DNA from: Granulosicoccus sp045110515
GTDB lineage: Bacteria; Pseudomonadota; Gammaproteobacteria; Granulosicoccales; Granulosicoccaceae
Assembly (NCBI GenBank): GCA_045110515.1
Contig: JBGCGD010000002.1
Span: 8,921 to 72,920 of the forward strand
DNA: 64,000 bases
Direction of reading: 5' to 3'
Below, in pieces: positions 26,199 through 35,433 of the stretch. The number at the start of each line of letters is the position of its first letter. Within the stretch, counting starts at the first letter, position 1. The translations under genes were made by a program, and so were the position numbers. The notes beneath the pieces are model-generated. The model did no database searches. It was given only the letters and a program-made list of their open reading frames with translations, and was not told the origin of the DNA.

Positions 26199-27095
26199 AT
26201 GACTCACGACCCAGACATGCCGACGAGCAGCTATTCCGCTGCTCAGACAGCCACCGTACTAAATGAAGCTCTGCCCTATTTGCAACGCTATAGCGGTCAG
26301 ACGGTCGTCATTAAGTATGGTGGCAATGCCATGACTGATGAAACACTGAAGCGCTCTTTTGCGCAAAACGTTGTCATGATGAAGCAGGTCGGCATTAACC
26401 CGGTTGTGGTCCATGGCGGCGGCCCGCAAATAGGCAACATGTTGAACAAGCTGGCTATTGAGAGTGAATTTCTCGATGGCATGCGAGTCACCGATGAAGC
26501 CACTATGAATGTGGTTGAAATGGTTCTCGGCGGCTCGGTAAACAAAGATATCGTCTCGCTGCTGAATCAGGTCGGTGGTCGGGCCATAGGCTTGACCGGC
26601 AAAGACGCCAACCTTATTCAGGCCAGGCCATTGCAACTGCCTGGTCGTGACACCGACGCTCTAGGTTATGTCGGAGAAGTAGAAACCGTAAACACAGAAG
26701 TTCTTAACAAGCTTGTGTCCGATGACATCATTCCGGTCATCGCGCCCATTGGCACAGACAGCACCGGTGCCAGTTACAACATCAACGCTGATCTTGTTGC
26801 CAGCAGTATTGCCATTGCACTTAACGCTTCACGGTTACTGTTGCTGACGAATACTCCGGGCATCCTTGACGACCAAGGCGAATTACTCACAGGCTTAACA
26901 CCGACAGACATTGCTCAGCTAATACAAGTAGGCACCTTGCACGGCGGTATGCTTCCTAAAGTGCAATGCGCACTAGATGCAGTTGCTGCAGGTGTTCGTA
27001 GCGTTGTCATTATCGATGGCCGCGTCGAGCATGCTGTGCTACTCGAATTATTTACCAACCAGGGTGTTGGCACACTCATACACGACAAGTACTGA
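26199..27095 (+). CDS. argB: Acetylglutamate kinase
   Basis: This 298-residue amino-acid kinase phosphorylates N-acetyl-L-glutamate in arginine synthesis. It shows VVIKYGGNAM at the N-terminus, VVVHGGGPQIGNML, MVLGGSVNKDIVSLL and YNINADLVASSIAIAL. An N-terminal extension of about 20 residues with LNEALPYLQRYSGQTV corresponds to the helix found in arginine-inhibited hexameric enzymes, so feedback inhibition is likely. It lies 23 bases after algC on the same strand and is probably co-transcribed with it. No other arg gene is in the window. Confidence 0.95.
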   Translation: MTHDPDMPTSSYSAAQTATVLNEALPYLQRYSGQTVVIKYGGNAMTDETLKRSFAQNVVMMKQVGINPVVVHGGGPQIGNMLNKLAIESEFLDGMRVTDEATMNVVEMVLGGSVNKDIVSLLNQVGGRAIGLTGKDANLIQARPLQLPGRDTDALGYVGEVETVNTEVLNKLVSDDIIPVIAPIGTDSTGASYNINADLVASSIAIALNASRLLLLTNTPGILDDQGELLTGLTPTDIAQLIQVGTLHGGMLPKVQCALDAVAAGVRSVVIIDGRVEHAVLLELFTNQGVGTLIHDKY

Positions 27096-27257
27096 TTTTA
27101 GGCAAACGCTTGCGCTCAACAATTGACGCATAGCGTTTGCTCATAGTCGTTGGCACAACCTTCGCTCTGTTTTAGGTAACGCTCTAACGATTCCGGTTTG
27201 TAACCTTTCACTCTTTAGGGCCGGTGATATATTGCACAGCTTGACACCCTGAGAACG

Positions 27258-27263
27258 AGGAGG
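27258..27263 (+). promoter_or_regulatory. Strong ribosome site fixing a TTG start
   Basis: AGGAGG lies five bases before the TTG at 27269. No ATG or GTG nearby is placed as well, so this site decides the start of the metallophosphatase gene. Confidence 0.8.
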
Positions 27264-27268
27264 TTTTC

Positions 27269-28924
27269 TTGAAATACAGAAACGTACTGGCCACAGCCTT
27301 ACTGCTTGCAGCAACCTCAATTGGAGTAATTTCCAACGTTCACGCCGGCGTCAAAGTTGCGTTTATCGGAGATCAAGGTAACAACAGCAACAGCCGCGCA
27401 GTGCTGACACTGGTTGCTAACGAAGACACTGACCTCCTGTTGATTCAGGGTGATCTTGGGTATGCCGCAAATGCTGCCAAAACCTGGGATGCAAACATCA
27501 CCAACGCTCTAGGTAAAGACTTCCCTGTTCTGACAGTCGTAGGTAACCACGAAAATTTTGAATGGCCCACCTACAAGCGCCTGATTCAGGAACGTATCGA
27601 TAGAAATCCTGCGCTGGATTGTATCGGCGACACAGGCGTTAAAGCACTTTGTCAGTTTGCCAACATCGACGTCGTGCAAGTTGCCTCTGGTATTACAGAA
27701 GTCGCGGGTGTGAACCCTGACGACAACTATGCCGACTTCATTAGTACGTCCTATTCGTCGCTCACCTCCAACCTTCGATGGCGCATATGCAGCTGGCATA
27801 AAAACCAGAGAGATATGCAACCTGCAAGTAAAGGTAACAGTACCGGCTGGGAAATTTATGATGCCTGTCTTGATGCTGGAGCAATCATCGCAATGGCCCA
27901 TGCTCATGCGTATTCGCGCACGCACCTCTTGAGCGACTTCGCTGAAAAAACGGTTATCAGTACCAGCAGCAACATGACACTTAAACCCGGACAATCATTT
28001 GCCTTTGTATCAGGTCTCGGTGGTCGCGACGTTGTTCCGCAAGAGCACGGTGGCGATTGGTTTGCCTCAATTTATACTGCATCGCAAGGAGCCACGCATG
28101 GAGCCCTTTTCTGCACCTTCGAAATTACAACAGCAGATTGCTACTTCAAAGCCATTGACGGCGCCATCCCGGACTCGTTTACGTTAACACTAGGCGCAGC
28201 CTCTCTTCCAGACTTAAGCCAACTATCACCGACAGAACCTAACCGTGAATTCGTATTCTCCCGTACCGATGTAGATGAGTTTCGTTGGATAGACATCGAT
28301 GCCGAGGGACAACTTTCCAGCACATGGATTGATAGCAGCTGTGCAGAAGCACTAGGCGGGCCGACTGCTTCTGGTGATTGGGACACACTGATTACCCTAG
28401 CACCTTCCACCAAAAGCATTGAAACCCCTTGCGATGTTCCGTCTTCAAGCGCGGATGATGCAGAGCCTACATTCACAGACACCCGAGACACAGGCTATGT
28501 TTTCTCACGTACGGATACTTCTGAATACCGCTGGATAGACAAAACGACAGACGGTCGATGGGGAAGTATTTGGATAGATGAGAACTGCGCGAACTACATG
28601 GGCGGTGCTGTCCAATTCGGCAACTGGGAAATACTCTCTGCACAAGCACCTGCCTTCGATGCCATCGAAAATCCTTGCCCTGTCCTGACAGGATCCTCAG
28701 AGCATTCGTCTCCCGGAAGATTTAACGATATCGGCTATGTTTTTTCGCGCACCGACAAAGAAGAGCTTCGATGGATTGCGCGGGACAACGAAGGACGGTG
28801 GGGCAGCATTTGGATTAATCAAGAATGCTCTGAACTTCTAGGTGGACCCAAAGCCTCGGGGGATTGGTTCGAGCTAATGAGAGAAGCGCCTGGGTTCGAT
28901 TCCATTCCAAACCCCTGCTTGTAG
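27269..28924 (+). CDS. Secreted metallophosphatase with three C-terminal 80-residue repeats
   Basis: This is a 551-residue protein with a signal peptide (LATALLLAATSIGVISNVHA). The calcineurin-like phosphoesterase domain (about 27-300) has GDQGN at 34-38, GDLG at 61-64, GNHE at 92-95 and HAHAY at 211-215, resembling purple-acid-phosphatase-like enzymes. Three tandem repeats follow, starting at about 328, 410 and 490 with a period of 80-82. Each reads roughly VFSRTD, E-x-RWI, G-x(3)-SIWI, C, GG, GxW, AP and a final PC. I do not recognise this module; each copy has two cysteines. Translation starts at a TTG with a strong ribosome site. It converges on the CotH-like gene with 22 bases between them. 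Confidence 0.75.
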   Translation: MKYRNVLATALLLAATSIGVISNVHAGVKVAFIGDQGNNSNSRAVLTLVANEDTDLLLIQGDLGYAANAAKTWDANITNALGKDFPVLTVVGNHENFEWPTYKRLIQERIDRNPALDCIGDTGVKALCQFANIDVVQVASGITEVAGVNPDDNYADFISTSYSSLTSNLRWRICSWHKNQRDMQPASKGNSTGWEIYDACLDAGAIIAMAHAHAYSRTHLLSDFAEKTVISTSSNMTLKPGQSFAFVSGLGGRDVVPQEHGGDWFASIYTASQGATHGALFCTFEITTADCYFKAIDGAIPDSFTLTLGAASLPDLSQLSPTEPNREFVFSRTDVDEFRWIDIDAEGQLSSTWIDSSCAEALGGPTASGDWDTLITLAPSTKSIETPCDVPSSSADDAEPTFTDTRDTGYVFSRTDTSEYRWIDKTTDGRWGSIWIDENCANYMGGAVQFGNWEILSAQAPAFDAIENPCPVLTGSSEHSSPGRFNDIGYVFSRTDKEELRWIARDNEGRWGSIWINQECSELLGGPKASGDWFELMREAPGFDSIPNPCL

Positions 28925-28946
28925 TCTTTGAAAAACCTCAGTGTCG

Positions 28947-31529
28947 TTAGGGTGATGTGAATTTCATAACACCCACTCTCATCTCGCCATCGATGACCGG
29001 TCGGTTACTGGCGACCTGCCAAAACTCATCAGGATTTGCCGATGATCTTGCAATGAGCCTGGCATAGCGAGTACCAGAACCTATCTGGCTTGCGTCGATG
29101 TAGTAACCATTACCGTCACTTTCAGACAAACCGGTTAAGCTCAATAGCTGATCATCGTCACCAAATTCCGGAGAGGAGGAAATTTCAAGTTCATAGCTTA
29201 TGCTATTGCCTGCCATATCGTGAGCAGCCCGCCAGCGGAATCTCAGCGAATCACCCGATCGCTCCACGTCTCTTAATTTAGGTGGAAACGGTATACCGTA
29301 ATTCTGTAATACGGCATGATTCTGGGCAACATGGCTGGCAAAGTCACGACTGTTGCTCTTATCATAAGCAAAGTTATGCTCAATGTCCGGCATACGGCCT
29401 GCGTATTCACTGACCACCTCAGAATACTGTCTTGCAAGATCAGAAATCGTGCTATCGCTCAGATAGTTGTTTCTAAGCTCATTAGCCCTCGCCACAATTT
29501 GCTGGTAGATCCCTGGTTGACGGTAGTATCGATTAAGAAAGTTACTGGCACGCCCCTTTGAGAAGCCATAGTAAAGACGGCGAAACAATTCACTGGTCTC
29601 AAGAGTGTTTACCGGCTTCTGTTCAACGGCAAATGTTCCGTCGTAGTCCCAGGGTAGAAAATAGAATTTATCTGTACCCACTGGGTTATAGAGGTAAAAG
29701 TTATGTGTCACTGCATCCATTTGATGCAAAAGAAAATTGACCGTGACCCATGCGAGCACGTTGTCTTTATCAAAATATTGCTCAAGGATGGAATCAAACG
29801 ATCGTTCGTTATCGTTCACCGCCTTAATCATCTCAATCACCTTACTGTGATTGTCTCCTGATTTTGGATCGAGCCGGGTTTCAAAACGATCATCATCTAG
29901 AGGTTCGCCATCGCTATCAACCGCAAGATATTCAAGATCACTCAACGCGAATACAAATTCTTCTATTTTGTAGATGTTGTCATCTGTATCCCATCCACGA
30001 TTAACCAGGTACTCTTTGCCGACGTATTCTGCGTGCGTGAATAGTCCGTAGTCTTCAGGGCCCGCCCCATCGTCAATCCATAAGTTAACGAATTGTGTTT
30101 TCAAACTCGGCAAATGTGGAATGTCTTGCATTAAATCAAATGCTAATTTGTTTCTTATACGCGATTGATCGTAGGGCATCTTGTTAAGCTGGAGACGTCG
30201 CTCACCACGCCATAGCTCTTTCTTACTATCAAGCTTTATGCGAAACGATTTTTGCGGCGCTAAACGGGTAAAGCCACCACGCTGTCTCAGCTCTGCATTG
30301 TTGATCGAACCATCGTCGGGTAAATCATCGCCTTGGAAATGAATAGCAATATCAACCGTAAAATCATCGTTACCGTCAGTATCGGACTTCACATCATTCA
30401 ACGTACAGCCTGACTCATCATCAGCAGTACAGACGCCCGGCGTTGTGACTGTACGCACATCGAGTCGCACAACATCAACGGTTCCATAGCCGTGTTGATC
30501 AAAGTAACCGTCCGGCTCCTGAATCGCCACAGCTGTTGAATTGTTAGAAGGACCTTCAGTAAGCGAACCTCCTGTAGTGCTTAGACTAATGGCCACAGGC
30601 GCAGAACGAATCCCCGCGGAACTGATAGCGACAAGCTTAAACACATACGTACTGCCGGGAGACAATTCATCATCATAAAAGCTGACGCCATCGGTGGTAC
30701 CCAATGGAACGTTGTCTCTGGATAGCTCATAGCTCAAACCCGGTGTATCTACTCTATCCCAGAAGATCTCTGCCGCGCGCGATGAATACACTGAGGCGCG
30801 CACGCCGGTTGGAGCCGGTACGCTACCCGCCAGCGGGTCGTCATCGACAAGACCGGACTCTCTGGGTGTTGAAGACTCCGGCATCGCGACCTTCACAACT
30901 GAAGGGGCTGATTGGTTTCCCATAAGATCAACCGCGACAACTTGATACGTATGATCTTGTCCAGAAGCTAAATTGCGAGCATAGTAGCTAACCCCGTTCG
31001 TTGTCTCGAGTAAGAAGCCATCTTTAGATACTTCGTACATCAAACCAAATTGGGGCGAACGATCCCAGAAAATTTCAGCCGAACGAGAAGAATAAATATC
31101 AGCCCGTAAACCGGCAGGTGCACCTAATTCGGTAGGTTCTTCAGGCGCCGAGCCCACGCCACCAGAAGCACGCTCACCCAAGGAGAAACTGACCGATGAA
31201 GGAGCCGAGCGAACACCTGCTGTATCCACAGCAATAATGTCATACGTGTAGGATGGCCCCCGGCTTAGAGACTTATCAACAAAGCTCACACCGTCGGTTG
31301 TAACGACAAACTGTCCGTCGCGCAGGATTTCATACCTTAAGCCTGGTGTGTCAGAACGTTGCCAGAAAAGTTCTGCAGTCGTGCGGGAATATATTTTGTA
31401 GGTTAACGATTCCGGGCTAGCAAGGTCTTGTGCAAAAACTACATTGCCTGCCATTGCTAGCAATGCAAACGGAATGATTTTTTTAAAAGGCACAATAGTG
31501 CCTAATTCAAACTGCTTTGATCGCTTCAT
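28947..31529 (-). CDS. Secreted CotH-family kinase-like protein with three fibronectin-like modules
   Basis: This is an 860-residue protein with a signal peptide (IPFALLAMAGNVVFA). Three modules of about 80 residues follow, near 36-117, 137-217 and 239-318. Each has a YSSRxAEIFWDR-type strand, a TTDGVSF turn and a YxxVAVD strand, like fibronectin type III. The CotH domain (about 380-720) has RQRGGFTRLAPQKSFRIKLD, LQLNKMPYDQSRIRNKLAFD and the catalytic-type LPWDYDGTF. A further beta domain ends the protein. CotH proteins are atypical secreted protein kinases, known from spore coats and fungal surfaces. The ATG at 31529 with AGGGA upstream is preferred over the TTG one codon earlier. Confidence 0.8.
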   Translation of the reverse strand: MKRSKQFELGTIVPFKKIIPFALLAMAGNVVFAQDLASPESLTYKIYSRTTAELFWQRSDTPGLRYEILRDGQFVVTTDGVSFVDKSLSRGPSYTYDIIAVDTAGVRSAPSSVSFSLGERASGGVGSAPEEPTELGAPAGLRADIYSSRSAEIFWDRSPQFGLMYEVSKDGFLLETTNGVSYYARNLASGQDHTYQVVAVDLMGNQSAPSVVKVAMPESSTPRESGLVDDDPLAGSVPAPTGVRASVYSSRAAEIFWDRVDTPGLSYELSRDNVPLGTTDGVSFYDDELSPGSTYVFKLVAISSAGIRSAPVAISLSTTGGSLTEGPSNNSTAVAIQEPDGYFDQHGYGTVDVVRLDVRTVTTPGVCTADDESGCTLNDVKSDTDGNDDFTVDIAIHFQGDDLPDDGSINNAELRQRGGFTRLAPQKSFRIKLDSKKELWRGERRLQLNKMPYDQSRIRNKLAFDLMQDIPHLPSLKTQFVNLWIDDGAGPEDYGLFTHAEYVGKEYLVNRGWDTDDNIYKIEEFVFALSDLEYLAVDSDGEPLDDDRFETRLDPKSGDNHSKVIEMIKAVNDNERSFDSILEQYFDKDNVLAWVTVNFLLHQMDAVTHNFYLYNPVGTDKFYFLPWDYDGTFAVEQKPVNTLETSELFRRLYYGFSKGRASNFLNRYYRQPGIYQQIVARANELRNNYLSDSTISDLARQYSEVVSEYAGRMPDIEHNFAYDKSNSRDFASHVAQNHAVLQNYGIPFPPKLRDVERSGDSLRFRWRAAHDMAGNSISYELEISSSPEFGDDDQLLSLTGLSESDGNGYYIDASQIGSGTRYARLIARSSANPDEFWQVASNRPVIDGEMRVGVMKFTSP

Positions 31530-31736
31530 CAAATATCCCTAGTCTATTTCCCGAATCGCTTTTCGCAGCTAAGCCATATGACATGGCCCGGATTAAAAAT
31601 ACGAAAGGTTACGGAGGGATAGTAGACTAAGGTGGTGGCGAGTAAATAGGTAAAAGTGCCACTGTAACGAAAAGAAGGTCGCTTTCTTTCGCTAAAGGAT
31701 GAACTTTAAGGTCTAGATGGGCTTCTTCGGGGAATA

Positions 31737-32336
31737 CTAGCGCCGAGCTTTTAATTCACGATAACGCTCTCTCTCAGCCAAAAACCGCGCAGCCATTTTA
31801 TTACGCTCAATCACTTTGGCGTTAAGAATTGCAAGCGAGCTGCTAAGTCTCGTATGTGCCTGAGATAAATCCCTGTATAAGCCTGAAGAGTTGTTTTCAT
31901 AGCTAGCGTCTCCCTCTTGCACTTTAATTCGCTGTTTTATATCGACAGCACGTACACGAAAGGACTCGGCTTGACTAGCAATATGCTCCATCTGGGTATC
32001 GAGCAAAGCCAGTCGCCTGTCGTGAGCTAAGACCAGTTCGTCTTCGGTGCGAAAAGTGTCCAACAACGCACGATCCCGAGAATCTAATTGCTCCCTTTCC
32101 TCCAGAGCGCGAAGCTTCTGGCGTCGCTCATCCCGGCTGAGAACTTCCCGAAAAACGACACCTTGCTTGTTCAGAACACTATGACCGTTTTGATGGGTAG
32201 GTTCAGGCATGCGATCACCATAGAACACCTGCCCGTCTTTTACATACCGGTACACCTCTGCTTGTGCAGTAGACAGAGGCAACAACAGCGCAACTGCGCC
32301 GAAAGAAATGACTCGAGATAGAGGTGTGGGTTCCAT
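31737..32336 (-). CDS. DUF4124-like periplasmic protein with coiled coil
   Basis: This is a 199-residue protein with a signal peptide ending AQA. The mature N-terminus EVYRYVKDGQVFYGDRMPE has the short DUF4124-type pattern, in which a secreted protein starts with a Tyr-Trp/Tyr strand pair. The rest is highly charged and helical (DERRQKLRALEEREQLDSRD through RFLAERERYRELKARR), a likely coiled coil. No enzymatic motif is present and the function is unknown. It is divergent from the exonuclease III gene and about 200 bases upstream of the CotH-like gene on the same strand. Confidence 0.6.
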   Translation of the reverse strand: MEPTPLSRVISFGAVALLLPLSTAQAEVYRYVKDGQVFYGDRMPEPTHQNGHSVLNKQGVVFREVLSRDERRQKLRALEEREQLDSRDRALLDTFRTEDELVLAHDRRLALLDTQMEHIASQAESFRVRAVDIKQRIKVQEGDASYENNSSGLYRDLSQAHTRLSSSLAILNAKVIERNKMAARFLAERERYRELKARR

Positions 32337-32444
32337 AGTCCAAGTAGCGACTGGAGCAAAATACTTCTAAGCCTTACTACCATGTTCTGTGGACCATACC
32401 CCCGAATTTCCAGCGAAGACTTAACGCCATGTACAATCGGGAAT

Positions 32445-33224
32445 ATGAGAATTATTACCGCAAACCTCAACGGCGTACGCTCAGCCGCCTCCAAAGGCTT
32501 TTTCAAATGGCTTATGCGGCAACGAGCCGATGTCGTTTGTATTCAGGAAACCAAGGCTCAGGAATGGCAACTTGAAGACCCGCAGTTTCACCCTAGGAGC
32601 CTACACTGTTACTACCACGATGCCGAAAAAAAGGGCTACAGCGGTACCGCTTTGTTTTCTAAGTTAGAACCAACAAAAGTCATTCACGGAATGGGGGTTA
32701 ACTGGATTGATTGTGAAGGTCGGTATCTGGAAGCACGCTTCGGCAACTTGTCGGTAGTCTCCTTGTACTTACCCTCGGGCACCAGTGGTGAAATCCGGCA
32801 AGCCTATAAATATAAGATGATGGATACGCTGTTACCGCATTTAAAAAAACTTAGAGCAAGCAAGCGCTCGGTGATTGTTTGCGGCGACTGGAACATAGCG
32901 CACACGGAAGCAGATATCCGCAATTGGAAAGGCAATAAGAAGAACTCTGGATTTCTTCCTGAGGAACGCGCCTGGCTCGGCGAGCTTTTCGAAAAACACC
33001 GCTTTTCTGATGCATTCAGACAATTGCCGCAAAAAGAACACGAGTACACCTGGTGGTCCCAGCGGGGACAGGCTCGCGAGAAAAACGTCGGCTGGCGAAT
33101 CGACTATCAAATTATCAGTGACGACCTTGCACCGAAAGTCAAAAAGACCCGCGTGTATCGTGATCAGTTTTTCTCAGACCACGCGCCACTCATTATTGAC
33201 TACGACTTCGACATTCAACGCTGA
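32445..33224 (+). CDS. xth: Exodeoxyribonuclease III family AP endonuclease
   Basis: This 259-residue member of the exonuclease III/AP endonuclease family acts in base-excision repair. Catalytic positions are conserved: Asn7 in ANLNG, Glu35 in QETK, Asp148 and Asn150 in GDWNIAH, Asp220 in WRIDYQ, and Asp245-His246 in SDHAPL. It is the same length as pseudomonad Crc, a family member that lost these residues and became a regulator. The intact active site here argues for a true nuclease. The ATG at 32445 starts MRIITANLNG as in the family; an upstream ATG at 32382 adds 21 unrelated residues. It is divergent from the DUF4124-like gene. Confidence 0.88.
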   Translation: MRIITANLNGVRSAASKGFFKWLMRQRADVVCIQETKAQEWQLEDPQFHPRSLHCYYHDAEKKGYSGTALFSKLEPTKVIHGMGVNWIDCEGRYLEARFGNLSVVSLYLPSGTSGEIRQAYKYKMMDTLLPHLKKLRASKRSVIVCGDWNIAHTEADIRNWKGNKKNSGFLPEERAWLGELFEKHRFSDAFRQLPQKEHEYTWWSQRGQAREKNVGWRIDYQIISDDLAPKVKKTRVYRDQFFSDHAPLIIDYDFDIQR

Positions 33225-33260
33225 GCACTAGGTTGCACGCAGTGCCGTACTAAGCCTGTC

Positions 33261-33938
33261 TCATTTACGCCATTTTTTGCGCATGGCAATCAGGAAAGCC
33301 GCCATCATTTGCGCACTGCGCCTGTTGACCTTTGTCGGATGATTTTCAGCGTTTCGAGCTGCTTGGTCGTAAGCTGAGTAAGTCTCTTCTGATTCCTCCT
33401 CTTCCTCTTCTTCATCAGCCCAACTCGAGGCAGCATAGCCTTTACGCACATGGCTCTTTCGCTGTGCATCTAACACAACATCAGTACTTCTATGCCAGTC
33501 CATTGCTTTAGTTAAGCTATTCAGCAAGTTATTAGCCTGATCGATATTTTGAGCCGTAATGGGCAACTTACTGCCATCAATAAACGTGACTACCAAGTGA
33601 TGAGTGATTCGAGCATTAAAAACGACAAAACCAAACAGTACGCATAGAGCCAGACTTGCAATAAGCATAAACCATGGAACCACCGTTGACAGACTGTCAT
33701 TACTAAAATGGTACAGGCTGTAAATCATCAACAACACCCCAACGACTATAAATGTATAGGGTATAGCCAGTTGCGGCTTGATCGATTTAACATCCAACCT
33801 GACAACTGTTCGAATGGCATAGCGAGAATTGTCAAACGCTAACCAGGAAGGGCTCACACTAAAACGGTCGTCACTAAAGAGAACATTCGACGCGTCGCTA
33901 GCCGCAGATTCGGTCGCTCTTGACGGCGTTACTATCAA
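33261..33938 (-). CDS. Two-helix membrane protein, function unknown
   Basis: This 225-residue protein has a soluble N-terminus (YAIRTVVRLDVKSIKPQ) and two adjacent membrane helices at about 59-78 and 86-108. A cytoplasmic strand pair follows (HHLVVTFIDGSKLPITA), then a Glu-rich run of six Glu and a basic C-terminus (MRKKWRK). The layout recalls DUF6232-type proteins, but I am unsure. The start is a TTG that overlaps the TGA of the upstream gene, so translation is probably coupled to it. The nearest alternative start codon is far downstream. Confidence 0.5.
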   Translation of the reverse strand: MIVTPSRATESAASDASNVLFSDDRFSVSPSWLAFDNSRYAIRTVVRLDVKSIKPQLAIPYTFIVVGVLLMIYSLYHFSNDSLSTVVPWFMLIASLALCVLFGFVVFNARITHHLVVTFIDGSKLPITAQNIDQANNLLNSLTKAMDWHRSTDVVLDAQRKSHVRKGYAASSWADEEEEEEESEETYSAYDQAARNAENHPTKVNRRSAQMMAAFLIAMRKKWRK

Positions 33939-34429
33939 TGTAGCACCGGTGGGCGAGCAGGCTCCTCCAGCTCATCAAATTCGTCATCCATATCATCAAA
34001 ACCCATTTGATCGAACCGGTGGTAATCCTCGAATTCATCCTGAAACGCTGAATCGGGCTCCGGGGAAGCATGATGCAACAACATACGCCACCCACCTTCT
34101 TCAACATGATAAATATTGGTAGACACCATAATGCTCACAACCTGTCCGTCCAGCTCGATTTCTTCTCTCACTAAATGGATAGCCATTTCATCGTTACCCG
34201 TATAAAGGGTGTCGACTATGGTGAAACTAAGTGCAGGTGAGTCGGCGAACAGATCAACAAAACTATCCATCACCGCTTTGCGCCCCTCTATGCGAGATGC
34301 CCCCGGGTGTACACATACGATGTTGTCTTCTGTCGACCACACAGCATCCAGCGACTGAATATCGGCTCGCTCAATGGATTCGTAGAAAGCGGCTTCCGCC
34401 TCCTCGGGTGTCTTAAATAGTTTACTCAC
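33935..34429 (-). CDS. SnoaL/NTF2-like small protein
   Basis: This is a 164-residue protein with a cystatin-like NTF2 fold pattern. It has an N-terminal helix pair (EEAEAAFYESIERADIQSLD), a strand with IVCVHPGASRIEGRKAVMDS, and later LVREEIELDGQVVSIMVSTN and GGWRMLLHHASP. The motif CVHPG followed by a G-R pair is common in SnoaL_3-type proteins of unknown role. An acidic tail of about 30 residues (FEDYHRFDQMGFDDMDDEF) follows the domain. It lies 38 bases after cysQ on the same strand and overlaps the next gene at TTGA. Ligand and activity are unknown. Confidence 0.65.
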   Translation of the reverse strand: MSKLFKTPEEAEAAFYESIERADIQSLDAVWSTEDNIVCVHPGASRIEGRKAVMDSFVDLFADSPALSFTIVDTLYTGNDEMAIHLVREEIELDGQVVSIMVSTNIYHVEEGGWRMLLHHASPEPDSAFQDEFEDYHRFDQMGFDDMDDEFDELEEPARPPVLH

Positions 34430-34467
34430 GCAGTACCAGGGTCTTTGTTCACCCCGTCAGTCTAAAG

Positions 34468-35292
34468 CTAAAGCGCTTCGGGCGGGAGATGTTGTAACCA
34501 ATCGACTTGATCGTCTCCAAAAACCAGAAAGTTTGGGTTGATCAATGTCTCGCGCATATTGTAAGTCAGGTCGCGGCTGCGTGTATCGGTAACGTGCCCG
34601 CCGGCCTCTACCACAATGCATTGTGACGCTGCAGTGTCCCACTCACCTGTTGGCCCGAGACGGGCGTAAATATCCGCCACGCCTTCAGCCACCAAGCAGG
34701 ATTTCAAGGCTGATCCCATGGGGATTTCATCATGTTCACCGATAGCATCGAGAAACTGCTGCATTTTCGGACCGGTGATCGGGCTACGGCTTCGAGCGAC
34801 CGTCACAGGGTTAGGCGCTGCCCTGACATGAATAGATTCTGGAAAAGACTCGCCTATCTGCTTGTACGAGCCACAGCCTTGCGTGGCAAAGTAAGCAACA
34901 TCGAGTACCGGTGCAAACACGACACCCGCAACGGGCTTATTTTCGGAGATTAACGCGATGTTGACTGAGAATTCACCGTTGCGCCGGAGAAACTCGCGGG
35001 TTCCATCCAACGGATCCACCAACCAATAAGCTCCCCACTCATGACGTTCTTCAAATGTCACAGAGTCTGACTCTTCAGATAACACAGGCAGTGTTGGAGC
35101 AAGGGCACGCAGCTTTTCGACAATGATGTCGTGGGCCGCCATATCCGCAGTCGTAACTGGCGTTTCATCGGCCTTATAACAAACGTCGTACTCGTGACCC
35201 GCATACACTTCGACAATTCGCCTGCCAGCATCACGCGCGATGGCGAGAGCCTCTCGCGTTAGTCGTTCTGCAATGTGTAATTCGAAACCCAT
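34468..35292 (-). CDS. cysQ: 3'(2'),5'-bisphosphate nucleotidase CysQ
   Basis: This is a 274-residue inositol-monophosphatase-family enzyme. The metal-binding motif DPLDGTREFLRRNGEFSVNI and the distal GEWDTAASQCIVVEAGG are both present. LSEESDSVTFEERHEW supplies the first metal-binding Glu. The R-R-N-G-E-F-S-V stretch after the Asp motif is typical of CysQ, which removes the 3' phosphate from PAP formed in sulfate assimilation. Length exceeds E. coli CysQ (246) by about 28 residues, mainly at the C-terminus. It is followed at 38 bases by the NTF2-like gene. The gsp operon ends 142 bases upstream. Confidence 0.88.
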   Translation of the reverse strand: MGFELHIAERLTREALAIARDAGRRIVEVYAGHEYDVCYKADETPVTTADMAAHDIIVEKLRALAPTLPVLSEESDSVTFEERHEWGAYWLVDPLDGTREFLRRNGEFSVNIALISENKPVAGVVFAPVLDVAYFATQGCGSYKQIGESFPESIHVRAAPNPVTVARSRSPITGPKMQQFLDAIGEHDEIPMGSALKSCLVAEGVADIYARLGPTGEWDTAASQCIVVEAGGHVTDTRSRDLTYNMRETLINPNFLVFGDDQVDWLQHLPPEAL

Positions 35293-35433
35293 AGCTAGAG
35301 TGTCGTCAAGTCCTAGTTTGCTAGCGGCAGATTATGCAGACTATTGACGGAACTACTGCGCTTTTTGGAAACACATGCTCCCCCTCACGTCATAGCCATC
35401 GTTTGAATACGACATTAGTGTTGGCTATCCGTT

